From the NCBI GenBank assembly GCA_905212635.1, contig CAJMFH010000003.1, forward strand, positions 49,411-113,410: a stretch of 64,000 nt of DNA. The letters are read 5' to 3'. Within the stretch, counting starts at the first letter, position 1. Every line of letters begins with the position of its first letter. Of the stretch, positions 27,472-36,138 are shown piece by piece. A model generated the notes under the pieces. It was not told where the DNA came from. It was given only the letters and a program-made list of their open reading frames with translations, and ran no database searches. The DNA is from an uncultured Lachnoclostridium sp. GTDB lineage: Bacteria > Bacillota > Clostridia > Lachnospirales > Lachnospiraceae. A program made the translations under genes and the position numbers.

Positions 27472-28809
27472 ATGAAAAAAGGGATCTGTAAGTTGATTTT
27501 ACTCTGTGTGGTATTCGTTCTGACAGGGCTGATTCCGGAACGGCAGACCAATGCAGCAGAAGAATATACGTATTATCTTACCTTTAACCAGATATATCAA
27601 TATGAAATTACGAAAGAGCAGTTTGAGAGTATACGGGGAAATTGGGATTCTCTGACGCCGGAAGGTGTTTTGGAGATTGCACGGCAGATTGTCCCGGAAG
27701 ATCAGATCCCCTCTCATCTTACCAATATTGGCATTCGGGCAGTGCCCAAAAATAGTTCGGAAGGGGAACTTCCGGCGTATCCATCGGATAAAACAGAGAA
27801 CCTTGTTCCGGACAATGGTTTTGTTATTTCGCAGGGAGTCCTTTTGCGCTATGAGGGAAAAGAGGAAGTCGTAACGATTCCTGATACTGTTACGTCGATT
27901 TATCAGGGAGCGTTTATGCAGAATGCAGCAGTAAAAAAGGTGATCATTCCTTCCAGTGTAAAAAATATTTCCAATGCGTCTTTTTATCAGTGTCCAAATC
28001 TGCAATTTATCGTTTGCGCAGGAAAAGCAGCTTCAGTAGGAGAATATATGGTTTATCAATGTGAATCCATTGTGAATATGGTAGCACCGAAAAATTCGAA
28101 AGAGTATGCCTATGCAAAAGGACACGACATTCCGGTAGTAACAAGCGAAAAGACAGTGCTTGAGGCAAAAACACTTCATCTTCTCAAGGGAGATAAACAG
28201 ACAGTAAAATTGTATAATGCGCTGGGAACCATTCGGTGGAAATCCTCCGCGCCTGCCGTGGTATCTGTCGATGCCAGAGGAAAACTGCTGGCAAAAAAGG
28301 CGGGAAAAGCAAAAATCACAGCGCAGTTTGGCGGAAAGAAATATACACTCACGGTACAGGTTCAGACAAAGTCAGAAGACAAAAGGGTCGATCAAGTTAT
28401 AAAAACCGTGATCAAAAAAGGAATGTCTGCGAGAGAAAAAGTGAAAGCCGTACATAACTGGCTGATCCGGAATGTTAAGTATGATTATGACAATTATCTT
28501 CGCGGCACGGTTCCCCATGTGTCGCATACTTCAAAAGGGGCGCTCGTGCGGGGAGTGGCAGTATGCGATGGGTACTCAAAGGCGTTTATGAAGATTATGA
28601 AAAAATTAAAGATTCCATGTAAGATGATCGCCGGTGTTTCAGAAGGCGGCGGACATGCATGGAATCTTGTAAAACTAGGTGGAAAATGGCTTCATGTAGA
28701 TGTGACATTTGATGACCCTATCGTAAATGGTAAAAATACAAATACCAGACCACGATATACCTATTTCCTGAAGACGGATGCGCAGATGCGGAAAGATCAT
28801 GTTTGGTGA
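27472..28809 (+). CDS. Secreted protein with LRR_5-like, Ig-like and transglutaminase-like domains
   Basis: The product is 445 aa. The signal peptide is about residues 1-28 (cleavage near NAA). A BspA-type leucine-rich repeat region lies at about 120-190 (IPDTVTSIYQGAF, IPSSVKNISNASF). A Big_2 Ig-like domain is at about 230-300. The transglutaminase-like fold has Cys365 (AVCDGYS), His395 (GHAWN) and Asp410 (VDVTF), so the triad is complete. It is likely a surface cysteine protease or crosslinking enzyme. GGAGG precedes the ATG. Its stop shares a TGATCA palindrome with the convergent regulator. Confidence 0.88.
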   Translation: MKKGICKLILLCVVFVLTGLIPERQTNAAEEYTYYLTFNQIYQYEITKEQFESIRGNWDSLTPEGVLEIARQIVPEDQIPSHLTNIGIRAVPKNSSEGELPAYPSDKTENLVPDNGFVISQGVLLRYEGKEEVVTIPDTVTSIYQGAFMQNAAVKKVIIPSSVKNISNASFYQCPNLQFIVCAGKAASVGEYMVYQCESIVNMVAPKNSKEYAYAKGHDIPVVTSEKTVLEAKTLHLLKGDKQTVKLYNALGTIRWKSSAPAVVSVDARGKLLAKKAGKAKITAQFGGKKYTLTVQVQTKSEDKRVDQVIKTVIKKGMSAREKVKAVHNWLIRNVKYDYDNYLRGTVPHVSHTSKGALVRGVAVCDGYSKAFMKIMKKLKIPCKMIAGVSEGGGHAWNLVKLGGKWLHVDVTFDDPIVNGKNTNTRPRYTYFLKTDAQMRKDHVW

Positions 28810-29670
28810 TCATTTGCAAAAATGAGCAAAGTCTTTGGGAGACATATTTTCACTTTTTAAGGAAGCCCGGTAAAAGGTAGAATAATCACTAAAGCCGGTT
28901 TCCAGATAAACCTTCGACGGAAGTGCGCCGGAGGTTATTTTTTGTTTTGCCATACTGATTCGCTTTAAAAGAATGTAATTGTGTATCGTAAGAGATGTCT
29001 GTTTTTTAAACAGCTTTGTCATTGTGAATTTATTGATATAAAACCGTGAAGCCAGTTCTTCTAAAGAGAGCGGACTGGCATAATTGTCATTGATGTAGGC
29101 AAGGATTTTATCAATGACCGGATTGACATGTGTTACTTTTTTGGGACCCATATCCATAAAAATGTGCTTGTTGATCAATGTTATAAGTTTTGTGATGCCG
29201 GATCGGTTCATCATTTCTTTTTCAAAAATTTCCTGATTTTTATTTTTATAAATTGCAAACATCGCTTCATATATTTGTTCATAATCTGATTCGTCTGCAA
29301 TATGAAAATGAAAACGCTTTTCTTCCATTGCCATCTGAAGCGGCTTTAGAAGAGAGTGTTCGTTAAACTGGAATGATTTCAGGCATGGTTCTGAAATATA
29401 CATATAAATGCGGTCGTAAATCTGATCCAGATTTTCCGGTAAAAGCTGATGAATCGTAAAAGGCGGGATCACAATAATGTCTCCTCGTCGTACATTGTAA
29501 ATTTTATCTTCAATGGCAAGTTTTACAGAACCGGTACGGAAGATATAAATTTCATAAAAATTGTGCGTGTGAGCCGGTATGTCCGGAAAATGATCGTTCG
29601 TTGTTTTAGTAGCCTCATAATAATAATCTCCGGCAAGAGGTCGTTCTGCTTCTCTTAATATATAGCGCAT
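28810..29670 (-). CDS. AraC-family transcription regulator
   Basis: The product is 286 aa from the ATG at 29670, with GGAGG 5 bp upstream (an earlier in-frame codon at 29682 is less likely). An N-terminal cupin (IPAHTHNFYEIY) senses a ligand. Two HTH motifs lie in the last about 100 residues (LEELASRFYINKFTMTKLFK and the second near TGFSDYSTFYRASLK). It is divergent from the GH115 gene. Three TGCAAT repeats in the gap are possible binding sites, so it probably controls xylan side-chain removal. Confidence 0.9.
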   Translation of the reverse strand: MRYILREAERPLAGDYYYEATKTTNDHFPDIPAHTHNFYEIYIFRTGSVKLAIEDKIYNVRRGDIIVIPPFTIHQLLPENLDQIYDRIYMYISEPCLKSFQFNEHSLLKPLQMAMEEKRFHFHIADESDYEQIYEAMFAIYKNKNQEIFEKEMMNRSGITKLITLINKHIFMDMGPKKVTHVNPVIDKILAYINDNYASPLSLEELASRFYINKFTMTKLFKKQTSLTIHNYILLKRISMAKQKITSGALPSKVYLETGFSDYSTFYRASLKSENMSPKDFAHFCK

Positions 29671-29751
29671 GGTTTCCTCCAATCTTTTTTATTCGGTGCA
29701 TCCATCGGTTATAATGCGATTATAAAAAAAGCATTGTAAAATGTCAATAGT

Positions 29752-29811
29752 TTGCAATACGACAAGTAAAAACAGACAATATCTGCAATATAGAAATGTA
29801 AATATGCAATC
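29752..29811. promoter_or_regulatory. Three phased TGCAAT direct repeats, candidate AraC-type operator
   Basis: TGCAAT occurs at 29753, 29784 and 29805, so the spacings are 31 and 21 bp, near three and two helical turns. All are in the same orientation in the gap between the AraC gene and GH115. Confidence 0.45.
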
Positions 29812-29870
29812 GAAATTTTAACAGAGACGTAGTACAATGGGAACATCAATACGAAAAGGAGATGAGTATT

Positions 29871-32800
29871 TTGTATCAGCAAAAATGTATGGGGAAACGA
29901 GGTCTGGCGGTAGCTTTGAGCCTGATTCTGCTTGGTGGCAGCATCGGTACGGCAGTACCCGGAGTTCAAGCCCGAAAAACAGAAAAAGTAACGGTGAAAA
30001 ACCCGGAAATCACGTCACTTGCTTTGAAAAGGGGAGAGAAATTTCAGCTAAAAACAAAAGGAAATGTAATATTTCAAAGTACAAACAAAAAAGTGATAAC
30101 AGTTACAAAAAAAGGAATGATCCGGGCAAAAAAAGCGGGAAAGGCTTCTATCAAAATTAGAAGCAAAAATGCCAAGAAATGCAATGTAAGATTGCAGGTA
30201 AGGGTTTACGGAAAATTTACGAAAGCCAAAAAGGTATCTGTAAAACCAAAGCAACTTTTGTTGAAAGCCGGTGAAGAGCGAAAGATCACGGTTTCGCTGT
30301 CACCGAAAAAGGCAACCGTAAATAAAGTGATCTGGAAATCAAGTGATAAAAAAATTGCAAATGTTGACAAAACGGGAAAGATCACGGCAAAGAAAGCAGG
30401 AAACGTGAAGGTGACGGCGTATGCTGCGGATGGAAGAGGAGCGAAAGCGGTTTGCAGTGTGACAGTGGCTGAAAAAGGAAAAGAAGAGGAAACGACTCCG
30501 GCAGTTCATTCGACAAATCCGGAACCACAGCCGACAGGAAGTGCAACACAGAACCCGCAGACACAGAACCCACAGACGAAGGAACCGCAGCCGCAGGAAT
30601 CGGATCGTGTTGTGCTTGCGGATGAGACACAGTGTCTGTCGCTTTATGTGGATGGGAAAGCAAAAGACAGCGAGGGGATACAGCTTGTGGCAAAGTCCTT
30701 TGCGGAAGATGTGGCATTGGTCTCTGAATCCGGACAAAAACCGCAGATTATCACGGAAAATCCAAAGAGTGAGGGGACAATGCTGATCGCCGGCTCGGTA
30801 GGAAACAATGAGCTGATTGATTCGCTGGCGGCACAGGGAAAGATCGACATTTCGGATATTTCCGGCAAACGGGAGTGCTATCGGATCCAGGTGGTAGAAC
30901 AGCCGACAGAGCAGATAGAACGGGCAATTGTAGTGGCAGGAAGTGATAAAAGAGGAACCATCTATGGAATCTATCACATTTCTGAATTGATCGGAGTGTC
31001 TCCATGGGTTTACTGGGGAGATGCCGTGCCGGAGAAAAAGAGTGCGATTACACTTTCGAGTGCAGACTTAACGGTCACGTCGAAAGAACCATCGGTCAAA
31101 TACCGTGGAATCTTTTTAAATGATGAAGCCCCTTCTTTGACGGGATGGGTAAAGGAAAAGTTTGGAAATTACAATGAAGATTTCTATGAACTGGTATATC
31201 AGTTAATTCTTCGCTGTAAGGGAAATTATCTGTGGCCGGCGATGTGGTCCAATTCTTTTAGTGAAGATGGAAAACAGGCACCGGAGGCAAATGCCGAACT
31301 TGCAGATAAATACGGAATTGTTATGGGAACTTCCCACCATGAACCGATGTGCCGCGCCGGTGTAGAATGGCAGAGAAGTTATAAAAAATATGGAACAAGC
31401 AATGCATGGGATTTTACGAAAAACCAACAGGCGATTACCGATTTCTGGAAAGGCGGAATCGAGAGGAACAAATCTTATGAGAATGTTTATACGCTTGGTA
31501 TGCGCGGCGAGTCCGATTCCGCATTGGGCGGCTCTGTCGAAGATAATATTAATTTATTAAAAAATGTTATCATGACACAGAAAAACATTTTGAAGGAAAA
31601 TACACTCAGCGACGCTCCACAGGTTTTGACCGTTTATAAAGAAGTGGAGGACTATTGGTATGGAACAGAAGAAACCGCCGGTTTGAAAGACTGGAGCGAG
31701 CTGGACGACGTTACGATCATGCTTTGTGATGATAACTTTGGTAATATGCGTACACTTCCGACCGGAGAGGACATCAAACGTCCCGGCGGATGGGGAATGT
31801 ATTATCATTTTGATTATCATGGAGGACCTACTTCTTATGAATGGGTCAATACCGTGGAACTTGGTAAAGTCTGGGAACAGATGACAATGGCGTACGAACA
31901 TGGGATTGATGATATCTGGATCGTGAATGTCGGGGATCTCAAACCGATGGAAATGAATATTTCTTATTTTCTTGATCTGGCGTATGATTATGATGCCTGG
32001 GGAGAAAAGGGAGAGAGTAAGATAGAACAGTACCGCGCGCAGTGGGTACGTCAGCAATTTGGCAGATCAATGAGTGAAGACACGGTACAGGAGATCACTT
32101 CGCTTTTAAAAGAGTACACCTGGCTTAATGGCTCCTGTAAACCGGAAGTCCTTTACAACGGAACCTATTCTGTGACAAATTACAATGAGGCAGAGAATGT
32201 TCTTACACGTATTCAGGCAATGATAGAAAAAGCGGAAAAAGTAAAGAAAGAAATTCCGGCGTCTTTACAGGCAGCCTATTATCAATTGGTTTATTATCCG
32301 GTTGCAGCATCAGCGAATGTCGGAGAAATGCAGATATACAGCGGATTTAACAACCGGTATTACGAATTGGGAAGTACCGCGGCAAATGTCTATGCCAAAT
32401 TGGTAAAGAAGACGATCGCGCGGGATAAGGAATTACAAGATGAATATAACAATAACATGCCTGGAGCTGGGAATAAATGGAAAAACATGATGAGCTCTCC
32501 ACATGTCGGTTATGTGGCATGGAATTCCGAAGGATGGTCGTATCCGGAGGTGAAATACACTGCTCCGGAAGGTGATGGTGCAGCGATGCTGGTGGAACTT
32601 GAAAACGATTCCAATGTGTACAGTAAGGGAAAATGTGTACTGGATGATTTTCATGATATCAGTCAGGAAAGTCAGAGAATCCGTTTGTTGTGCGGCGAGG
32701 GAAGCGCTTTTCATTATGAAGTTCAAACCAGTGATGACTGGATCACGGTTTCTAAAAAATCCGGTTATGTGACGACGATAGATTCGCTGGATGTGAGCAT

Positions 32801-32942
32801 TGACTGGAGCAGGGTGTCAGAGGATAAGACAGGAACCATCGTGATAAAAGCAGATGATAACACGGTTTCCATCGCGGTAACAGCAAAGTGCCATAATATA
32901 CAAAATCTGGAAGAAAAAACGTATGTGTATGCAAACGGTTAA
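29871..32942 (+). CDS. GH115 xylan alpha-glucuronidase, N-terminal part ending at an in-frame stop
   Basis: This part is 1023 aa from a TTG at 29871. AAGGAG (29856-29861) touches the ATG at 29862 but sits 9 bp before the TTG. It has a signal peptide of about 36 residues, two Big_2 Ig-like domains, a Pro/Gln/Thr-rich linker (about 200-245) and then GH115. KYRGIFLNDEAPSL, GTSHHEPM, LGMRGESDSA and YYHFDYHGGP are family landmarks. GH115 removes (methyl)glucuronic acid from xylan, here outside the cell. A TAA at 32940-32942 cuts the protein in the C-terminal GH115 domain, just after YVYANG. Translation continues in the same frame beyond it. Confidence 0.85.
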   Translation: MYQQKCMGKRGLAVALSLILLGGSIGTAVPGVQARKTEKVTVKNPEITSLALKRGEKFQLKTKGNVIFQSTNKKVITVTKKGMIRAKKAGKASIKIRSKNAKKCNVRLQVRVYGKFTKAKKVSVKPKQLLLKAGEERKITVSLSPKKATVNKVIWKSSDKKIANVDKTGKITAKKAGNVKVTAYAADGRGAKAVCSVTVAEKGKEEETTPAVHSTNPEPQPTGSATQNPQTQNPQTKEPQPQESDRVVLADETQCLSLYVDGKAKDSEGIQLVAKSFAEDVALVSESGQKPQIITENPKSEGTMLIAGSVGNNELIDSLAAQGKIDISDISGKRECYRIQVVEQPTEQIERAIVVAGSDKRGTIYGIYHISELIGVSPWVYWGDAVPEKKSAITLSSADLTVTSKEPSVKYRGIFLNDEAPSLTGWVKEKFGNYNEDFYELVYQLILRCKGNYLWPAMWSNSFSEDGKQAPEANAELADKYGIVMGTSHHEPMCRAGVEWQRSYKKYGTSNAWDFTKNQQAITDFWKGGIERNKSYENVYTLGMRGESDSALGGSVEDNINLLKNVIMTQKNILKENTLSDAPQVLTVYKEVEDYWYGTEETAGLKDWSELDDVTIMLCDDNFGNMRTLPTGEDIKRPGGWGMYYHFDYHGGPTSYEWVNTVELGKVWEQMTMAYEHGIDDIWIVNVGDLKPMEMNISYFLDLAYDYDAWGEKGESKIEQYRAQWVRQQFGRSMSEDTVQEITSLLKEYTWLNGSCKPEVLYNGTYSVTNYNEAENVLTRIQAMIEKAEKVKKEIPASLQAAYYQLVYYPVAASANVGEMQIYSGFNNRYYELGSTAANVYAKLVKKTIARDKELQDEYNNNMPGAGNKWKNMMSSPHVGYVAWNSEGWSYPEVKYTAPEGDGAAMLVELENDSNVYSKGKCVLDDFHDISQESQRIRLLCGEGSAFHYEVQTSDDWITVSKKSGYVTTIDSLDVSIDWSRVSEDKTGTIVIKADDNTVSIAVTAKCHNIQNLEEKTYVYANG

Positions 32943-34700
32943 GCTTCTATCCTGGCAGGAAATTATAGCAGACTCGTGAGCGGAAAAGACGGAGCGTCAT
33001 TCCGAACCATTGAAAATTATGGAAAGATGGGGCAGTCCATCAAGGCATTTCCAACCACGGTTTCCTTTGCGGAAGATGTCAAACAGGCACCTTATGCCGA
33101 GTATCAGGTACAGATCCCGAAAGACGGAGAATATAAACTTACGGTATATACGGCACCGTCCAATAACATTGACAGAACACAGGTTAGTCTCCGGTGTGGA
33201 ATTGGTGTTGGAGACGGAGAGATCCAATTGGTGGACAGCATTGATTCCAATTACATAGGAGGCACTTCAAACGACTGGTCGAATACCGTAAAGGCAAATG
33301 GCCATAAAAAGGAAGTTACCGTATCACTGAAAGAGGGTGTGAATACGATCCGTTATTATGCCGTGGATCCGGCAGTAGTATTACAGAAATTGGTGATTTC
33401 GGAACAGTCTGTAAAAAGTTCACATCTTGGGCCGCAGGAAAGTTATTATGTGGGAAAAATGGTAAAAATTGCACAAAACAGTGCCGCAATCACCGACACG
33501 CTGTATAGTATTCCGGGAAATATTGATTTGCAGCAATGTGCCGCAAAAAAAGGAGATTCTTATTCGTATCCGGCAGTTGTGGGAAAAGCGGAGACCTATG
33601 AGATTGGACTGGAAGCAAAGGCGGAAACGGAGGCCGTGGCAAAACTGTATTGGAATAATACAGATCTTGGTAATATTACCATTGGCGGAGAAAAGAAAGT
33701 TTATTTGCTGGAAAAAGACGTTGCGGCAGTGCAGGAAGAAGGAACGTTGCGACTTGAAATTATATCCGGCGAGGCTTGCTTGTATCAGATCGTTTCTTCT
33801 GTAAAAGATACGACACAAAAAGAGCCGGTAACGATAACTGCTTCTTCCGGTGTCGAAGGACATGAACCGGAATATGCTTTTGATGGAAAGAGCAAAACCA
33901 GCTGGAAGGCTGTGGAAACAGATCAGTCGTGGATTGCGTTTGATTTTGGAGCAGAGTATTATATTGACAGATATTCAATCCGGCAAAAGGGAGAAACGGA
34001 AACACACTACCAGTTCCAGATATTGGAAAATGATGAATGGAAGACAGTATCTGAAAAAGAGAGTGTGGAAGACAATAAGATTATCTTTTTGCAGGGAAAA
34101 GCACCGGTTAAGGCGCAAAAGGTAAGATTTGTCTTTACGGGAGATCAGGTGGAAATCTCAGAAATCAGTCTTACTCCGTACGATAACTGGACTTTGTCCG
34201 GCAGCAACACGATTACAGCGAAAAAGAAAGATGGAAGCGATTATCCGATAGACGAAGCAGTGGCAAGTGCGATTACGGACGGCGACCGGATTACCAATGC
34301 GATGCAGGCGGAAATGGGGTCCAGCTCAGACAAAAGCCGCCACAGTGTTACCATCAAGATGGATCAGAAACAATCGGTGGATACGGTGCGTGTCATCACA
34401 TCACAGGCGGAAGAGTGTGCAGAACCGGGGAGCGGCAGTATTCCGGATTTTGACATGACATCAGAAAAAGCACAGTATTCCTATCGTGTTCTTTATCTGG
34501 ATGAAGCGGGAACATGGAAAGAAATAGGAAGCACAGTGAAATCGGGAAGCGGTTATTCTAAGGTGTTTAATGAATTCACCTTAAAGCAGCCCGTTCAGAC
34601 AGATGCGGTGAAGATTGAAATCTACACCAGTTACTGGGTGCGTCTCGTGGAATGCGAAATAGCGCAAAGCCATAAATTCAGTCCCTTTGTGTCTGAGTAG
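32943..34700 (+). pseudogene. C-terminal continuation of the GH115 protein after the in-frame stop
   Basis: This 585-codon segment is in frame with the upstream part; the full protein would be 1609 aa. It begins ASILAGNYSR, the expected continuation of the GH115 C-terminal domain where a Tyr is usual (ANG-Y), so one base change gives TAA. Two discoidin/CBM32-like domains follow, at about residues 280-400 and 405-575 of the fragment, for carbohydrate binding. A GTG at 32976 could restart translation but lacks a ribosome site and a signal peptide. It is a real nonsense mutation, a sequencing error, or rare readthrough. Confidence 0.75.
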
Positions 34701-34730
34701 AAAAATTATTAAAAAAGTTTAGAAAAGGTA

Positions 34731-34759
34731 TTGACAAAATAGATGGCGGATGGTAAGAT
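34731..34759 (+). promoter_or_regulatory. Promoter of tRNA-Leu
   Basis: TTGACA (34731-34736), 17-bp spacer, TGG-TAAGAT (-10 at 34754-34759). Confidence 0.8.
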
Positions 34760-34791
34760 ATTGATTGTTGTGAGGCAAACATTTCACACAT

Positions 34792-34874
34792 GCGGATGTG
34801 GCGGAATGGCAGACGCACAAGACTCAAAATCTTGCGGGGGTGACCTCGTGTGGGTTCAAGTCCCACCATCCGCA
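34792..34874 (+). tRNA. tRNA-Leu (CAA)
   Basis: This is an 83-nt type II tRNA with acceptor GCGGATG/CATCCGC. The anticodon stem CAAGA/TCTTG carries CTCAAAA, so the anticodon CAA is at 34825-34827. It has a long variable arm typical of leucine and the T-arm GTGGGTTCAAGTCCCAC. CCA is not encoded (ACGA follows the acceptor), so it is added after transcription. Confidence 0.97.
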
Positions 34875-34876
34875 CG

Positions 34877-34914
34877 AAAAAGAACTTTGGCAGATAACCA
34901 AGGTTCTTTTTTTT
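34877..34914 (+). terminator. Intrinsic terminator of tRNA-Leu
   Basis: A-rich AGAACTTTGG pairs with CCAAGGTTCT (one G-U), loop CAGATAA, followed by an eight-T run. Confidence 0.88.
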
Positions 34915-34918
34915 ATTT

Positions 34919-34930
34919 ATGAATAGTTAC
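34919..34930 (+). repeat. Single copy of the GAATAGTTAC end motif
   Basis: ATGAATAGTTAC between two terminators matches the conserved 10-nt end of the palindrome family at 43588-43778 and 57629-57720. It is a lone half and may be a remnant or chance. Confidence 0.4.
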
Positions 34931-34935
34931 TGAAT

Positions 34936-34980
34936 AAAAAAGAACTGCTGATCCCGTACTGGGAAGAGCAGTTCTTTTTT
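34936..34980 (-). terminator. Intrinsic terminator of the carbamate kinase gene
   Basis: AAAAAAGAACTGCT (34936-34949) pairs with AGCAGTTCTTTTTT (34967-34980), with an inner TCCC/GGGA helix. The T-run is present when read on the minus strand. Confidence 0.85.
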
Positions 34981-34987
34981 GAAATAT

Positions 34988-35905
34988 TTATTTCGTAATG
35001 CGTGTACCGCGGCGACCGCGGATAAGATGATACGCATCTTCCAGATTTCCAATGATGGCAGTACGTTCTTCGCCGGAAGTGACGAAAGAAACACAGGCAT
35101 CAATTTTTGGAAGAGTAGTAATTTCATCAAAATGTCCTTCGTCCATCAATTGAATTGCTTCCTCAGAGGTCAGGGTATCGATTGGTTTTCCATCGGCTTC
35201 CATCTGGTCACGGGCGGTCAGGATCAGGAGAGTAGAAGCATCTAACATATCCGCAAGTTTGGCAGCGGTGTAGTCTTTTTCAATAACAGCGCTTGCTCCT
35301 TTTAATTTCGTACCCTGTTCCATAACCGGGATGCCGCCGCCTCCGGCAGCAATTACAATCTGACCGGCATCGACAAGTGCTTTTACTGCATCGATCTCAT
35401 AAATGTCGACCGGACGTGGAGAAGCGATGATTCTCCGATAAGAACCATTTTGTTCTACAACGTGGTTTCCTTTTTCTTCTTCTGCTTCAGCTTCTTCGGC
35501 AGTCATATAGCGGCCGATTACTTTAGTAGGATGGTTGAATGCTTTGTCAAAAGGATCCACGCGTACCTGAGTGATGATGGTTGAAACCGGTTTAAAAATA
35601 CCGCGGTTCAAAAGCTCCGAGCGGACGGCGTTCTGAAGGTCGTAGCCGATATATCCCTGACTCATGGCACCACACAGGGACATCGGTGCTACCGTGTAGC
35701 GTTTGTCCAGCCGTGCAAATTCGGTCATCGCTGTCTGGATCATGCCGACCTGCGGACCATTGCTGTGTGTAATAACGATTTCATATTTCGCTTCTACCAG
35801 ATCTGCGATGGCTTCCGCTGCTTTTTTTACATTTTTCTGCTGCTCCGGAAACGTTTCGCCAAAGGCGTTTCTTCCAAGAGCGACAACAATTCTATTATTT
35901 TTCAT
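34988..35905 (-). CDS. arcC: Carbamate kinase
   Basis: The product is 305 aa, the usual length. It interconverts carbamoyl phosphate plus ADP with carbamate plus ATP, the energy-yielding step of arginine deiminase and related purine/agmatine routes. The start RIVVALGRNAFG, SNGPQVG, CGAMSQGYIGY, the PRP motif and AAGGGGIPV are all family motifs. AGGGAGG lies 8 bp before the ATG. No arginine deiminase or carbamoyltransferase is nearby, so its catabolic partner is elsewhere. It has its own promoter and terminator. Confidence 0.95.
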   Translation of the reverse strand: MKNNRIVVALGRNAFGETFPEQQKNVKKAAEAIADLVEAKYEIVITHSNGPQVGMIQTAMTEFARLDKRYTVAPMSLCGAMSQGYIGYDLQNAVRSELLNRGIFKPVSTIITQVRVDPFDKAFNHPTKVIGRYMTAEEAEAEEEKGNHVVEQNGSYRRIIASPRPVDIYEIDAVKALVDAGQIVIAAGGGGIPVMEQGTKLKGASAVIEKDYTAAKLADMLDASTLLILTARDQMEADGKPIDTLTSEEAIQLMDEGHFDEITTLPKIDACVSFVTSGEERTAIIGNLEDAYHLIRGRRGTRITK

Positions 35906-35946
35906 ATGGGTGTCCTCCCTTGTATAATGTACAATCTCAGACTATT

Positions 35947-35975
35947 ATTATAGCAAATCTGCGGACAATAATCAA
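35947..35975 (-). promoter_or_regulatory. Promoter of arcC
   Basis: On the minus strand TTGATT (complement of 35970-35975), 17-bp spacer, TGC-TATAAT (complement of 35947-35952). Confidence 0.75.
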
Positions 35976-35998
35976 CAAGAAGAAAGACAAAAAAGAAG

Positions 35999-36027
35999 TT
36001 GAAAAAAAATGCCATGTGAGTTATACT
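35999..36027 (+). promoter_or_regulatory. Promoter of the beta-CASP metallohydrolase gene
   Basis: TTGAAA (35999-36004), 17-bp spacer, TATACT (36022-36027), leaving an unexplained leader of about 105 nt. Confidence 0.65.
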
Positions 36028-36138
36028 ATTAGTAACATTTGATGAGTTTCGAAAATACATTATGGGGCAAGATAAAGAATCCTTTCGGATAGAGAATCAT
36101 GAATCCGGGATGCGAAAAAAGTAAAGGAGGGGGTAGCG

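Noticed and set aside
32976..34700. Independent CDS starting at the GTG after the GH115 stop
   Set aside because: There is no ribosome site or signal peptide, and it starts in the middle of a domain. It reads best as the tail of the interrupted gene.
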